Source: Vulcanimicrobium alpinum
GTDB lineage: Bacteria > Vulcanimicrobiota > Vulcanimicrobiia > Vulcanimicrobiales > Vulcanimicrobiaceae
NCBI RefSeq assembly: GCF_027923555.1
Contig: NZ_AP025523.1
Location: 1 to 64,000, forward strand
Length of the DNA stretch: 64,000 bases
Direction: 5' to 3'
Shown: positions 54,411-62,945 of the stretch, one piece after another
Numbering within the stretch: position 1 is the first letter of the stretch
Layout: the number at the start of each line of letters is the position of its first letter
The notes under the pieces: generated by a model
Told to the model about the DNA's origin: nothing
Database searches by the model: none
The model's input: only the letters and a program-made list of their open reading frames with translations
Made by a program: the position numbers and the translations under genes

Positions 54411-55256
54411 ATGAGCTCCGTGCGCGGCCGCGGCCGCAATTTGGAGATCGCCGTCGATCGCGCGCTCGCCGCGGCGAGCGAGGAACTGCGCGCACAGTTT
54501 GCCGAGCGGCCCGACTTCTACCGCGGCAGCCGCGCCGTCGCAAACCTCGGCGCGCTCGAGCCGGCGGCGTTCGAGATCGCCGCGTTTCGCGACGTCCTCG
54601 CCGAGTACGGGATCGTCCTCGACGGCGTGACCGGACTCGAATCGATCGCGGGCGCGGTCGCCGAACTCGACTTGGCCTACCTGGGGACGGCACAGGCAAC
54701 AGAAGTCGCGGCCCTGCCGCGCCAGCGGCATCAGCGCGAAGTGCGCCTCTCCGACGAAGCCCGCTCGCTCATCGCCGACTTCGCGGGCGCGCGCGCCGAC
54801 ATGGTGCGCCGGCGCCAGAGCCCGCCGGCGAGCGCGGGACCGGCGACGGCGGTCGCGTCGGCCGGCGTCGCGATCCCGCAGCCGCCCCGGCCGGTTCCGG
54901 TCGGCATCTCGACGCTCTACCACCGCGGCACCCTGCGCGGCGGCCAGGCACTCCACAACCTCGGCAACCTGGTCGTCATCGGCGACGTGAATCCGGGTGC
55001 GGAGCTCGTCGCGTCGGGCGACATCGTCGTCTTCGGCGCGCTGCGCGGCGTCGCGCACGCGGGCGCGCAGGGCGACCGCGGCGCGCGCGTGATCGCGCTC
55101 GAGCTCGCACCGACGCAATTGCGCATCGCCACCGTCATCGCAACCAGCGGCAGCGACCGCGTCAAACGCGGCCCCGAACACGCCTCGATCGTCGACGAAC
55201 GCATCGTCGTCGTCCCGTTCGCGGAAGCCGACCTGCGAAAGGAGACCATCGTATGA
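54411..55256 (+). CDS. minC: Septum site-determining protein MinC
   Basis: MinC, with MinD, blocks FtsZ ring assembly away from midcell. The 281-residue protein has an N-terminal FtsZ-inhibiting domain (about 1-110, LEIAVDRALAAASEELRAQF), a Pro/Ala-rich linker and the C-terminal beta-helix (about 165-250) with TLRGGQALHNLGNLVVIGDVNPGAELVASGDIVVFGALRG, the family hallmark. ATG 54411 gives the normal length with a GGAAGA upstream; a longer upstream frame reads low-complexity sequence. Stop overlaps minD (ATGA). Confidence 0.92.
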   Translation: MSSVRGRGRNLEIAVDRALAAASEELRAQFAERPDFYRGSRAVANLGALEPAAFEIAAFRDVLAEYGIVLDGVTGLESIAGAVAELDLAYLGTAQATEVAALPRQRHQREVRLSDEARSLIADFAGARADMVRRRQSPPASAGPATAVASAGVAIPQPPRPVPVGISTLYHRGTLRGGQALHNLGNLVVIGDVNPGAELVASGDIVVFGALRGVAHAGAQGDRGARVIALELAPTQLRIATVIATSGSDRVKRGPEHASIVDERIVVVPFAEADLRKETIV

Positions 55257-56038
55257 GCGCACGGCGCATCGTGTTGACGTCCGGTAAGGGCGGAGTCGGG
55301 AAGACGACGACGACGGCGAATCTGGGAGCCGCGCTGGCGATGCGCGGCAAGCAGGTCGTGCTGGTCGACGCGGACATCGGGCTGCGCAACCTCGACCTCG
55401 TGCTGGGCGTCGAGAAGCGGATCGTCTTCGATCTGGTCGAGGTCGTCGAAGGCCGCTGTCAGCTGCGGCAGGCGCTGATCAAGGACAAGCGGCTCGAAAA
55501 CCTTTCGATCCTGCCGGCGGCGCAGACGCGCGACAAGACCGCGATCACCGAACTGCAGTTCGCCGACGTCGTCACCCAGCTCGGCGAGATGTTCGACTAC
55601 GTGCTGATCGACTGCCCGGCCGGGATCGAGCACGGCTTCCGCAACGCGATCGCCGGCGCCACCGAGGCGATCGTCGTCACGACGCCCGAAGTGTCGGCGA
55701 TCCGCGATGCCGACCGCGTCATCGGGAAGCTCAACGAGCGCGGTCTCCCGCTGCGCCTGATCGTCAACCGCATCCGTCCCGAGATGGTGCGCAGCGGCGA
55801 CATGCTCTCCGTCGACGACGTCACCGATATCCTCTCCGCCGAACTGCTCGGCATCGTCCCCGACGACGAGGAAGTCGTCGATACCGCAAATCGCGGCGAG
55901 CCGCTCGTGCTCAACCCTGACTCGCGCCTGGGCGCGATCTACGGCAAGGTCGCGCGCCGTCTCGAAGGCGAGCTGGTGCCCTTCACCGACCTGCAGCCGC
56001 CGGGTTTCTTCGAACGCCTCTTCGGAAAGGCGGGATGA
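55253..56038 (+). CDS. minD: Septum site-determining ATPase MinD (first copy)
   Basis: MinD is a membrane-binding ATPase that recruits MinC. The 261-residue ParA/MinD protein has deviant Walker A GKGGVGKTTTT (11-21), VLVDADIGLRNLDLVLG near 36-52, YVLIDCPAGIEHGFRNAIAGA near 113-133 and a C-terminal amphipathic membrane helix (GFFERLFGKAG). All MinD hallmarks are present. It is translationally coupled to minC. A second MinD follows. Confidence 0.95.
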   Translation: MSARRIVLTSGKGGVGKTTTTANLGAALAMRGKQVVLVDADIGLRNLDLVLGVEKRIVFDLVEVVEGRCQLRQALIKDKRLENLSILPAAQTRDKTAITELQFADVVTQLGEMFDYVLIDCPAGIEHGFRNAIAGATEAIVVTTPEVSAIRDADRVIGKLNERGLPLRLIVNRIRPEMVRSGDMLSVDDVTDILSAELLGIVPDDEEVVDTANRGEPLVLNPDSRLGAIYGKVARRLEGELVPFTDLQPPGFFERLFGKAG

Positions 56039-56044
56039 GCGCGC

Positions 56045-56878
56045 ATGCTCAACGACGTGATCCCCGAACCCGCCGACGCGCCGGTCCCCAAGAAGCGGGG
56101 CCGCGCGATCGTCGTCACCAGCGGGAAAGGCGGCGTCGGAAAAACGACGACGACCGCCAACGTCGGCGCCGCTCTCGCTGCCGCCGGTGCCGCCGTCGTG
56201 CTGGTCGACGCCGACGTCGGGCTGCGCAATCTCGACATCGTGCTGGGGCTCGAAGCGCGCGTTCGCCACCACGTGCTCGACGTGCTCGAGCAGAACGCGA
56301 CGCTCGACGACGCCCTGGTCACCGACAAGCGCGTCCCGGCGTTGCGGCTGCTCGCCGCCGCGCAGACGCGCGAGAAGGACGACGTCGACACCGATGGGTT
56401 CCGCGCGCTGATCGATACGCTGCGCGAGCGCTTCGACTACGTGCTCGTCGACTGTCCGGCCGGGATCGAGAAAGGCTTCGTCAACGCGATCGCCGGCGCC
56501 GACGAAGCGATCGTCGTCTGCACGCCGGAGGTCGCCGCGGTGCGCGACGCCGACCGCGTCGTCGGTCTGCTCGGCGACAGCCGCAAGGTCTCGCTGATCG
56601 TCAACCGCCTGCGCCCGGCGCTCGTTCGCAAGGGAAAGATGCTCTCGGTCGACGACGTGAACGAGATCCTGCATCTGCCGCTGCTCGGCGTCGTCGCCGA
56701 CGCGCCCGACGTCATCGTCTCGACGAACAAGGGCGAACCGGTCGCGCTCGATCCGGCCTCGCCGGTGGGGAGCGCGTATCGCGCGATCGCTCAGCGCATC
56801 GCCGGAACGCTCACCACCGCGCCCGAGATTCCGCGCGAGAAAACGTTTTTCGAAAAGCTCTTCGGGAGCCGCTCCTAG
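56045..56878 (+). CDS. MinD paralogue (second copy)
   Basis: A 277-residue second MinD, six bases after the first and clearly homologous along its length: deviant Walker A SGKGGVGKTTTT (26-37), VLVDADVGLRNLDIVLGLEAR near 53, YVLVDCPAGIEKGFVNAIAGADEA near 130, and a C-terminal amphipathic motif TFFEKLFGSRS. It differs from copy one by a 16-residue Pro/acidic N-terminal extension and an internal DDVDTDGF. Both copies look catalytically intact. Its TAG stop overlaps the minE GTG. Two MinDs in one min operon is unusual; a division of labour or heterodimer is possible. Confidence 0.9.
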   Translation: MLNDVIPEPADAPVPKKRGRAIVVTSGKGGVGKTTTTANVGAALAAAGAAVVLVDADVGLRNLDIVLGLEARVRHHVLDVLEQNATLDDALVTDKRVPALRLLAAAQTREKDDVDTDGFRALIDTLRERFDYVLVDCPAGIEKGFVNAIAGADEAIVVCTPEVAAVRDADRVVGLLGDSRKVSLIVNRLRPALVRKGKMLSVDDVNEILHLPLLGVVADAPDVIVSTNKGEPVALDPASPVGSAYRAIAQRIAGTLTTAPEIPREKTFFEKLFGSRS

Positions 56879-57546
56879 TGTTTGATTTCTTCAACCGGCT
56901 GTTCGGCCAAAAACCCTCGAGCGCGACGGCGAAAGAACGCCTGCGCCTCGTCCTGCTCTCCGATCACATCTCGCTCGCGCCCGATGTCGTCGAGGCGCTC
57001 AAGCACGATCTGATCGAGGTAATCTCGCGCTACGTCGAGGTCGACGTCGCCAATTGCGACGTCTCCTTCGAGCAGCAGGACAAGGCGGTCGCGATGCTCG
57101 CGAACATCCCGATCCTCGGGATGCAGAAGCGCACGCCGCCGGCCCCGCAGCCGCCGCGCCCGGCGGCACCGGAGCCGCCGCCCGCGCCGTCGCTGGGGCC
57201 TGTCGGCGGCGCCGCCGCGGTCGCCGCGGCGCCGGAACCGGCGACGGCGAATGCGACGGTGGCGGAAGCCGTGACGCAGCGCGACGGAATTGCGGCCCTT
57301 GCCGCGGTGATCAGCGAACCTGCAGCGCCGGCGGCGCCGCCCGAGACGGCGTCGCACGAAACGCCCGCGCCGGCCGTCACGAAATCGTCCGCTTCAGCGG
57401 CAAACGGCTCGGCACCGAAGCCCGCCGGAGGGCCTTCGTCGAAATCGTCAGGGAACGGGAGCGGCTCGACGCGCCGGCGGCGACGCAAAGCCGCGCACGC
57501 CGCGCAGAATCAGCCGCCGGGCTTGCCGCGACCGCAGCCGACGTAA
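56878..57546 (+). CDS. minE: MinE with long C-terminal extension
   Basis: MinE stimulates MinD ATPase and drives pole-to-pole oscillation. Residues 1-85 match MinE: amphipathic FDFFNRLFGQ at the start, KERLRLVLLSDHI near 22, then the dimerising part with LKHDLIEVISRYVEVD near 41 and ANIPILGMQKR near 77. Beyond it are about 135 extra residues, rich in Ala, Pro and Ser, ending in a basic RRRRRKAAHAAQN patch. Usual MinE is 85-95 residues. The GTG at 56878 overlaps the upstream TAG. The tail may bind DNA, RNA or acidic membrane; this is inference. Confidence 0.85.
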   Translation: MFDFFNRLFGQKPSSATAKERLRLVLLSDHISLAPDVVEALKHDLIEVISRYVEVDVANCDVSFEQQDKAVAMLANIPILGMQKRTPPAPQPPRPAAPEPPPAPSLGPVGGAAAVAAAPEPATANATVAEAVTQRDGIAALAAVISEPAAPAAPPETASHETPAPAVTKSSASAANGSAPKPAGGPSSKSSGNGSGSTRRRRRKAAHAAQNQPPGLPRPQPT

Positions 57547-57551
57547 CGGAA

Positions 57552-57589
57552 CCGGCGCCGCGGAAGTGCGCCGGCGCGTGCGGAGTTTT
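57552..57589 (+). terminator. Weak terminator-like hairpin after minE
   Basis: CCGGCGC (57552-57558) pairs with GCGCCGG (57568-57574) around a nine-base loop. Four T residues come only 11 bases later (57586-57589). It may end the min transcript or just slow it before rodA. Confidence 0.35.
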
Positions 57590-57617
57590 CGCGCGGCCGT
57601 CGAACTGATGCAGCGCG

Positions 57618-58739
57618 TTGGAACGTCCTTGGTACACGCGGTTCAACTGGCCGCTCGCGATCCTTCCGATCCTCACCACGGTGTACGGGATCGTCTTCAT
57701 TCGCTCGGCGACGCTGCATGACCGCAGCGCGGCGAGCGAATGGCGCAGTCAAATGCTCTACGCTGCGGTCGGCATCGTGCTGATGATCGGCGTCGCGTTC
57801 GTCGACTATCGCGTGTGGCGGCGCTGGGCGCTGCCGATGTACGTGGTGACGCTGGGGCTGCTGGCGTTCATCACGTTCAAGGGACACGAGGCGCTCGGCG
57901 CGGCGCGCTGGATCAAGATCGGATCGTTCACGTTCCAGCCGTCGGAGCCGGCGAAGCTCGTTCTCGCGATCACGATCGCCGCACTGCTGTGCCGGGGCAG
58001 TTATCGCAAGATCCAGGAGCTGTGGCTGCCGCTCGTCGCCGTTGCGGTGCCCGCGGTGCTCATCCTTAAGCAGCCCGATCTGGGGACGACGCTGGTGATC
58101 GGGGCGATCTTCACCGCCGAGCTCTACTTCGGGCTCCCCAACCTCTTCGATTTCGGGCTGTACGTCGGCGGCGTCGCGGCGGCCGCAGCGTACGTTCTCA
58201 CCAGCGAGAAGATCCTCAAGCCGTTCCAGCGCGCGCGCCTTACCGTGTTCCTCGATCCGAAGGTCGATCCGCAAGGCGTCGGCTACAACCTCAACCAGTC
58301 GAAGATCGCGGTGGGCAGCGGCGAGTGGTTCGGCAAGGGTCTCTTCCACGGCACGCAGACGCAGCTCGCGTTCGTACCGGAAAACTCGCGCGATTTCATC
58401 TTCACCGCGGTCGGCGAAGAGACGGGATTCGTCGGTGCCGCCCTGCTCCTCGCGCTGTACGCCGCAACAATCGGCTTCGCGATGCGCTCGGTGTTCGCGG
58501 CGAAGGACCGGTTCGGCGTCCTGCTCTCCGTCGGGCTCGTCGCGATGCTCGCCTTTCACATTGTCGTCAACGTCGGGATGACGATCGGGATCATGCCCAT
58601 CACCGGAATTCCGCTGCCGTTCATGTCGTATGGCGGCAGCGCGCTGATGACCGACTACATCGCGGTCGGAATGCTGCTCAACATCGTGCTGCAGAAGGAC
58701 AAGCTGGTCTTCGGCGACAGCACCGTGCGCCGCGCCTGA
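57618..58739 (+). CDS. rodA: Rod-shape/SEDS glycosyltransferase RodA
   Basis: RodA is the SEDS peptidoglycan polymerase for side-wall growth. The 373-residue, ten-segment membrane protein has GHEALGAARWIKIGSFTFQPSEPAKL near 93-118, LILKQPDLGTTLVIGAIF near 148, the long periplasmic loop with GLFHGTQTQLAFVPENSRDFIFTAVGEETGF near 241-271, and GIPLPFMSYGGSALMTDYIA near 330. These are diagnostic SEDS motifs; FtsW is the alternative, but the GTQTQLAFVPE loop favours RodA. Starts at TTG 57618, 71 bases after minE. Confidence 0.93.
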   Translation: MERPWYTRFNWPLAILPILTTVYGIVFIRSATLHDRSAASEWRSQMLYAAVGIVLMIGVAFVDYRVWRRWALPMYVVTLGLLAFITFKGHEALGAARWIKIGSFTFQPSEPAKLVLAITIAALLCRGSYRKIQELWLPLVAVAVPAVLILKQPDLGTTLVIGAIFTAELYFGLPNLFDFGLYVGGVAAAAAYVLTSEKILKPFQRARLTVFLDPKVDPQGVGYNLNQSKIAVGSGEWFGKGLFHGTQTQLAFVPENSRDFIFTAVGEETGFVGAALLLALYAATIGFAMRSVFAAKDRFGVLLSVGLVAMLAFHIVVNVGMTIGIMPITGIPLPFMSYGGSALMTDYIAVGMLLNIVLQKDKLVFGDSTVRRA

Positions 58740-58756
58740 ACGAAAGGAGCGTGCCC

Positions 58757-58963
58757 ATGAGCGACGACACGCCGCTGGAGCAGCTCGAGGCGGCGAGCCG
58801 CGACGTCGAAGACCTCGCGACACGGGTCGTGCTGCGGGGCCGCGCCTTCGGGGCCGAGGTCGGCGCGCACAACCGGATCGAGATCGTGCGCCGCCGCCTG
58901 AAGCTCGCACAGGACGAACTGGCGAGCTATCCCGGCTCTGCCGACGACATCACCGACGAGTGA
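58757..58963 (+). CDS. Small hypothetical protein (68 aa)
   Basis: A 68-residue acidic, helical protein with a good ribosome site (AAAGGAG nine bases before ATG). The sequence has DTPLEQLEAASRDVEDLA, then VEVGAHNRIEIVRRRLKLAQDELASY as a likely coiled coil. I do not recognise the family; a small exonuclease VII-like or coiled-coil helper are guesses without support. It follows rodA by 17 bases, probably on the same transcript. Confidence 0.55.
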   Translation: MSDDTPLEQLEAASRDVEDLATRVVLRGRAFGAEVGAHNRIEIVRRRLKLAQDELASYPGSADDITDE

Positions 58964-59255
58964 GCGGCCGCAAGGCGCCGCCGGAGCAAAGGACCATCCC
59001 CGCGGGTGCCGGAACAGAAACCCCGAGAGCACGCGACGAGCGATCGCGTTCGCCGAGAGCGGCGACGTTGGATCGTACCGAGTGCCTTCGCTAGTTTTTC
59101 AACGATACCGATAGGGGCGAATGCGTCCGCCCGTGGTGCCCGCTCGATGACACGCTGCTCGGCTTCTCGCTCAAGGTAAGCGAACCCGAGGTCGCACGTC
59201 GTCGCGATGTGTGCGCGGATGAACGGCCGCCGTCGCCCGAGAGAGGCCACGTACT
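58964..59255. other. Leader region before RNase E/G gene
   Basis: These 292 bases lack a credible gene. A small perfect hairpin (TCGCCG 59050-59055 with CGGCGA 59060-59065, AGAG loop) is present, and a T5 run lies at 59095-59099. RNase E genes often have long regulated leaders that the enzyme itself cleaves; nothing here proves it. Confidence 0.3.
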
Positions 59256-62252
59256 TTGTCGACCGATATCCTGATCTCGAGCGATCCGTGGGAGAACCGC
59301 GTCGCGATCCTCGAGGACGGTCGTCTCGCGGAGATCTACGTCGAGCGCGACGAACGCGTCATCGGCTCCATCTACAAAGGCAAGGTCGTCAACGTCCTGC
59401 CCGGGATGGGTGCCAGCTTCGTCGACATCGGACTGGGGCGCAACGCGTTCCTCTACGTCGACGACATCAACAAGACGCCGCTCAACATCGGTGACGTCGA
59501 GGTGATGGAAGGCCGCAGCGGCTACACCATCACCGAGAAGGTCAGCCGCGGCGACGACGTCCTGGTGCAGATCGTCAAGGAGCCGCGCGGACTCAAGGGC
59601 GCGCGCGTCTCGACCAACATCTCGCTCCCCGGACGCTACCTGATCCTGATGCCGACCGGCAAGTTCAGCGGCGTCTCGCGCAAGATCGAGTCCGCCGACG
59701 AACGCAACCGGCTCAAGGCGATCATGAAGGCGATCCGTCCCGAAGGGATGGCGACCGTCGTGCGCACCGCGGCCGCCAACGTCTCCAACGCCGAACTGAT
59801 CGCCGATCTCGGCGTGCTCATCCGGATGTGGCACGGGATCCTCGAACAGTACAAACGCGTCGCCGCGCCGGCGCTGCTGCACAAGGACATGAACCTCGTC
59901 TACAAAACCGCGCGTGACTTCATCACGCCGGAGGTCGGCCACGTGTGGCTCGACGACGAGACGGAAACCGAGAACGTGCGCGACTTCATGCGCCTGCTCG
60001 GACCGCAGTATGTCGAACGCATTCAATACTACGAGCACGGTAAACGGCTCTTCGCCGACTTCAAGATCGACGATGAGATCGCGCGGCTGATGCGGCCGAC
60101 GGTCAAACTGCCGTCGGGCGGCTCGATCGTGATCGAATCGACCGAAGCGCTGACCGTCATCGACGTCAACTCCGGGAAGTTCACCGGCGGCAAGAACCTC
60201 GACGACACGATCGTGCGCACCAACGTCGAAGCGGCCGCCGAGGTCGCGCGCCAAGTCCGCTTGCGCGACATCGGCGGGATCATCGTCTGCGACTTCATCG
60301 ACATGTCGTCGGAGAACGACCGCAACCGCGTCATCGCGACGCTGCAGGAAGGCCTGCGCAAGGACCGCACGCGCTCGACGATCCAGTCGTTCTCGCCGCT
60401 GGGCCTGCTCGAGTTCACGCGCAAGCGCGTCGGCAAAGATCTCGGCCAGCAGCTGCGCGGGAAGTGCCCGACGTGCGAGGGGCTCGGTAGCGTGATGTCG
60501 CCGGAGTCCGTGACGATCGGCGCGTTCCGCGAGATCTCCGCGCACCGCAACGGTGCGGCAAAACACGTGCACATCGCGGCGGCGCCGATCGTCGCCGCGC
60601 AGGCGGAGTACTGGTACGCGGACGAGCGTCTCAAGCTCGCCGAACAGCTGGGCGCGCAGATCGACGTGTTCGTCGATCCTGCCGTCCATCCCGAACGCCC
60701 GCGCATCGTCTGGGGCGACGACAACCTCCCGCCGTTCGGTCAGATCCGCGTCGGCGACGAGTACGAGGTCGAGCTGCTCTCGACGCGGCTCCCGAACGCG
60801 ACCTCGGCGGCGGCGATCGTCGCCGGACGGATCGTCGAGGTCGAGAACGCGGTCAACGCCGCGGGCAAGACGATCCGCATCCGGATCATCGACGTCGACG
60901 GCAGCGACATCCTCGCCGAAGCGCGCACGCCGGTCGAAGCCGCCGTCGCGATCGGCGAAGGCGGGAAGAAGCGCCGCCGCCGGGGCGGGAAGGGCCGCCG
61001 CGGTCGCGAGCTGACCGCCGCCGAGCAGGCCGACGAACTGCGCGAGCTCGCAGAAGAAGCCGAGAAAGGCTTGGGCGGACGGACCGCCATCGGGATCTCG
61101 ACGACCGATGAGGTCGTCGCCAAGAACGCCGCCCCGAAGACGACCGCGCAGAAGGCCGCGGACGGCAAGGTCGCGCTGCTCCGGGGCGAGTCGCTCTCCG
61201 GTCCGCGCGCCGCGATCCTCCCCGGCGAGAAGCTCTCCGGCGACCGCGTCGCCGCGCTCTCGTCCGCACCGCTGGCGCCGCCGCAGACCCCGGCCGCCGC
61301 CGCCGGCGTCATGCCGGCGCCCAACGGCGATGCGACGGAGTCCGAAGAGGGCCGCCGTCGCCGTCGCCGCCGTCGCCGCGGGCGCGGCGGAGCCGCTGAC
61401 GTTGCCGCCTCGGCGGCCGCGCCGATCCGCAGCCAGGCCGGCGCGGTCGCGGTCGACGCCGATCTCGATGACGACGAGGAACTCGAGGAGCGCTCCGGAG
61501 CCGACGCCGTTGCGGTTGCGGCGGGCGTCCCCGGCGAGAACGGGGAGCGGAAACGTCGCCGCCGTCGCCGCCGTCGCCGCGGGCGCGGAGGCGCGGGCGC
61601 CGAGGGGCAGGCCGTGGCCGCCGCGAGCGGCGAGCCCGGCGCCGTCCCCGACCGGCATATCTTCCGCGTCGACGCCGGCGGGGCCGCGCATCCGACGGGC
61701 GAGACCGCACCGCCGGTGCCGTCTCGCGCGATCGCGCCCTGGAACCGCGAGCGCGGCGAGATCGCACTCGAGCCGCCGCCGGCCGTCATTACCGCGCCTC
61801 CCGAGCCGGCCGAAGCGGTGAAGGCCGCCCGCCCAACCCGGCGCCGCCGCCCGCTCGCCGACACACCGGCCCGCGGCGGGAGACTGGAGACGGCCGCACC
61901 GGTCCCCGCGCTCCCCGCACCGGCCGCCGAGGCTGCCGTCGCCCAGGCGACGCCGCGGCGCCGCACGTCGCGGACGAAGGCCGCCGAGGCCGCCGCACCC
62001 GCCGTCGAAACCGCTGCGCCGGCGACCAAGCCGCGTACGCGCAAGACGACGGCGACAGCCGCCGGCGCGGCGAAGGCGCCCGCCAAGAAGGCCGCCGCGA
62101 AAAAAACGACGGCGAAGAAGGCGACTGCCGAGAAAGCCGGCGCCGTGAAGGCGGCTCCGGCGAAGAAGGCGACCGCCGCGAAGAAGGCCGCGAGCGGCAC
62201 GCGCAAGGCGCCTGCGGCGAAGAAAGCGACGACGACCCGGAAGAAACGCTGA
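59256..62252 (+). CDS. rne: Ribonuclease E/G with histone H1-like tail
   Basis: A 998-residue Rne/Rng endonuclease for RNA decay and rRNA processing. S1 domain with GSIYKGKVVNVLPGMGASFVDIG (about 37-59), 5'-sensor and RNase H-like parts, the catalytic DNase I-like part with LTVIDVNSGKFTGGKN near 298 and GGIIVCDFIDM near 340, and the zinc-link CPTCEGLG near 405. Residues beyond about 560 are not like E. coli RNase E: two runs of mainly Arg with one Gly (near 690 and 770), Pro/Ala stretches, and a final 80 residues of Lys/Ala repeats like histone H1. TTG start with a GAGAGG site. Confidence 0.93.
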   Translation: MSTDILISSDPWENRVAILEDGRLAEIYVERDERVIGSIYKGKVVNVLPGMGASFVDIGLGRNAFLYVDDINKTPLNIGDVEVMEGRSGYTITEKVSRGDDVLVQIVKEPRGLKGARVSTNISLPGRYLILMPTGKFSGVSRKIESADERNRLKAIMKAIRPEGMATVVRTAAANVSNAELIADLGVLIRMWHGILEQYKRVAAPALLHKDMNLVYKTARDFITPEVGHVWLDDETETENVRDFMRLLGPQYVERIQYYEHGKRLFADFKIDDEIARLMRPTVKLPSGGSIVIESTEALTVIDVNSGKFTGGKNLDDTIVRTNVEAAAEVARQVRLRDIGGIIVCDFIDMSSENDRNRVIATLQEGLRKDRTRSTIQSFSPLGLLEFTRKRVGKDLGQQLRGKCPTCEGLGSVMSPESVTIGAFREISAHRNGAAKHVHIAAAPIVAAQAEYWYADERLKLAEQLGAQIDVFVDPAVHPERPRIVWGDDNLPPFGQIRVGDEYEVELLSTRLPNATSAAAIVAGRIVEVENAVNAAGKTIRIRIIDVDGSDILAEARTPVEAAVAIGEGGKKRRRRGGKGRRGRELTAAEQADELRELAEEAEKGLGGRTAIGISTTDEVVAKNAAPKTTAQKAADGKVALLRGESLSGPRAAILPGEKLSGDRVAALSSAPLAPPQTPAAAAGVMPAPNGDATESEEGRRRRRRRRRGRGGAADVAASAAAPIRSQAGAVAVDADLDDDEELEERSGADAVAVAAGVPGENGERKRRRRRRRRRGRGGAGAEGQAVAAASGEPGAVPDRHIFRVDAGGAAHPTGETAPPVPSRAIAPWNRERGEIALEPPPAVITAPPEPAEAVKAARPTRRRRPLADTPARGGRLETAAPVPALPAPAAEAAVAQATPRRRTSRTKAAEAAAPAVETAAPATKPRTRKTTATAAGAAKAPAKKAAAKKTTAKKATAEKAGAVKAAPAKKATAAKKAASGTRKAPAAKKATTTRKKR

Positions 62253-62881
62253 ACCTCGCGATCTTCGTCGACTACGACGGCACGATCACCGGCGTCGACA
62301 CGTTCGATCTGCTGGTGCGTACCTTCGCGGGCGACGACGCATGGCACGGATTCGAGCGCGATCTGCGCGCCGGCCGCATCACGCTGCGCGAAGCCTTGGA
62401 ACGCGAAGCCGCACTCGTGCGGCTCTCGCGCACCGAGGCGCTCGCGTTTCTGGAGCGGCACGCGCCGGTCGATCCGACGTTCGCGCCGTTCGTGCGGCGC
62501 GCGCACGCGCACGGCGCGTCGGTCAGCGTCGTCTCGTCGGGGCTGCGGCAGATCATCGGCCCCGCGCTCGAGCGCGCGAGCGTCGACGTTCCGGTGTTCG
62601 CGAACGACGTCGTCTTCGACGCGGACGGCTGGAAGCTGACGTTCCTCGACGATTCGGCGAACGGTCACGACAAGGCCGCGCGCGTCCGCGATGCACGCGA
62701 CGCGGGGCTGCAGACCGTCTACATCGGCGACGGGATCAGCGATTTCGACGCGGCCCTCGCCGCCGACGTGCGCTTCGCGAAAGCCGGCCGCGCACTTGAG
62801 CGCTACTGCCGCGACCAGGGCGTTGCAATGACGCCGTTCGCGACGTTCGCCGAGATCGACGTCGTGCCCGCGGAACGCTGA
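62249..62881 (+). CDS. HAD-family phosphatase (MtnX/SerB-like), probable CTG start
   Basis: A 210-residue HAD phosphatase. Motif I DYDGTIT near 8, motif II VVSSGLRQI near 97 and motif III YIGDGISDFDAA near 158 are all intact, with the DTFDLLVRTFAG and SGLRQIIGPAL features of MtnX-like and phosphoserine-phosphatase-like enzymes. Motif I lies before the first ATG/GTG/TTG (62315, which would delete it). CTG 62249 overlaps the rne stop as CTGA, mirroring the ATGA/GTGA/TTGA couplings in this genome, so a CTG start is likely. Substrate unknown. Confidence 0.78.
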   Translation: MNLAIFVDYDGTITGVDTFDLLVRTFAGDDAWHGFERDLRAGRITLREALEREAALVRLSRTEALAFLERHAPVDPTFAPFVRRAHAHGASVSVVSSGLRQIIGPALERASVDVPVFANDVVFDADGWKLTFLDDSANGHDKAARVRDARDAGLQTVYIGDGISDFDAALAADVRFAKAGRALERYCRDQGVAMTPFATFAEIDVVPAER

Positions 62882-62945
62882 GCCGAGCGCCGCGCGGGTC
62901 GCGCGCAAAAACGTTGGGGCGCCGTACCGCTGCGAATCGAGGCGC

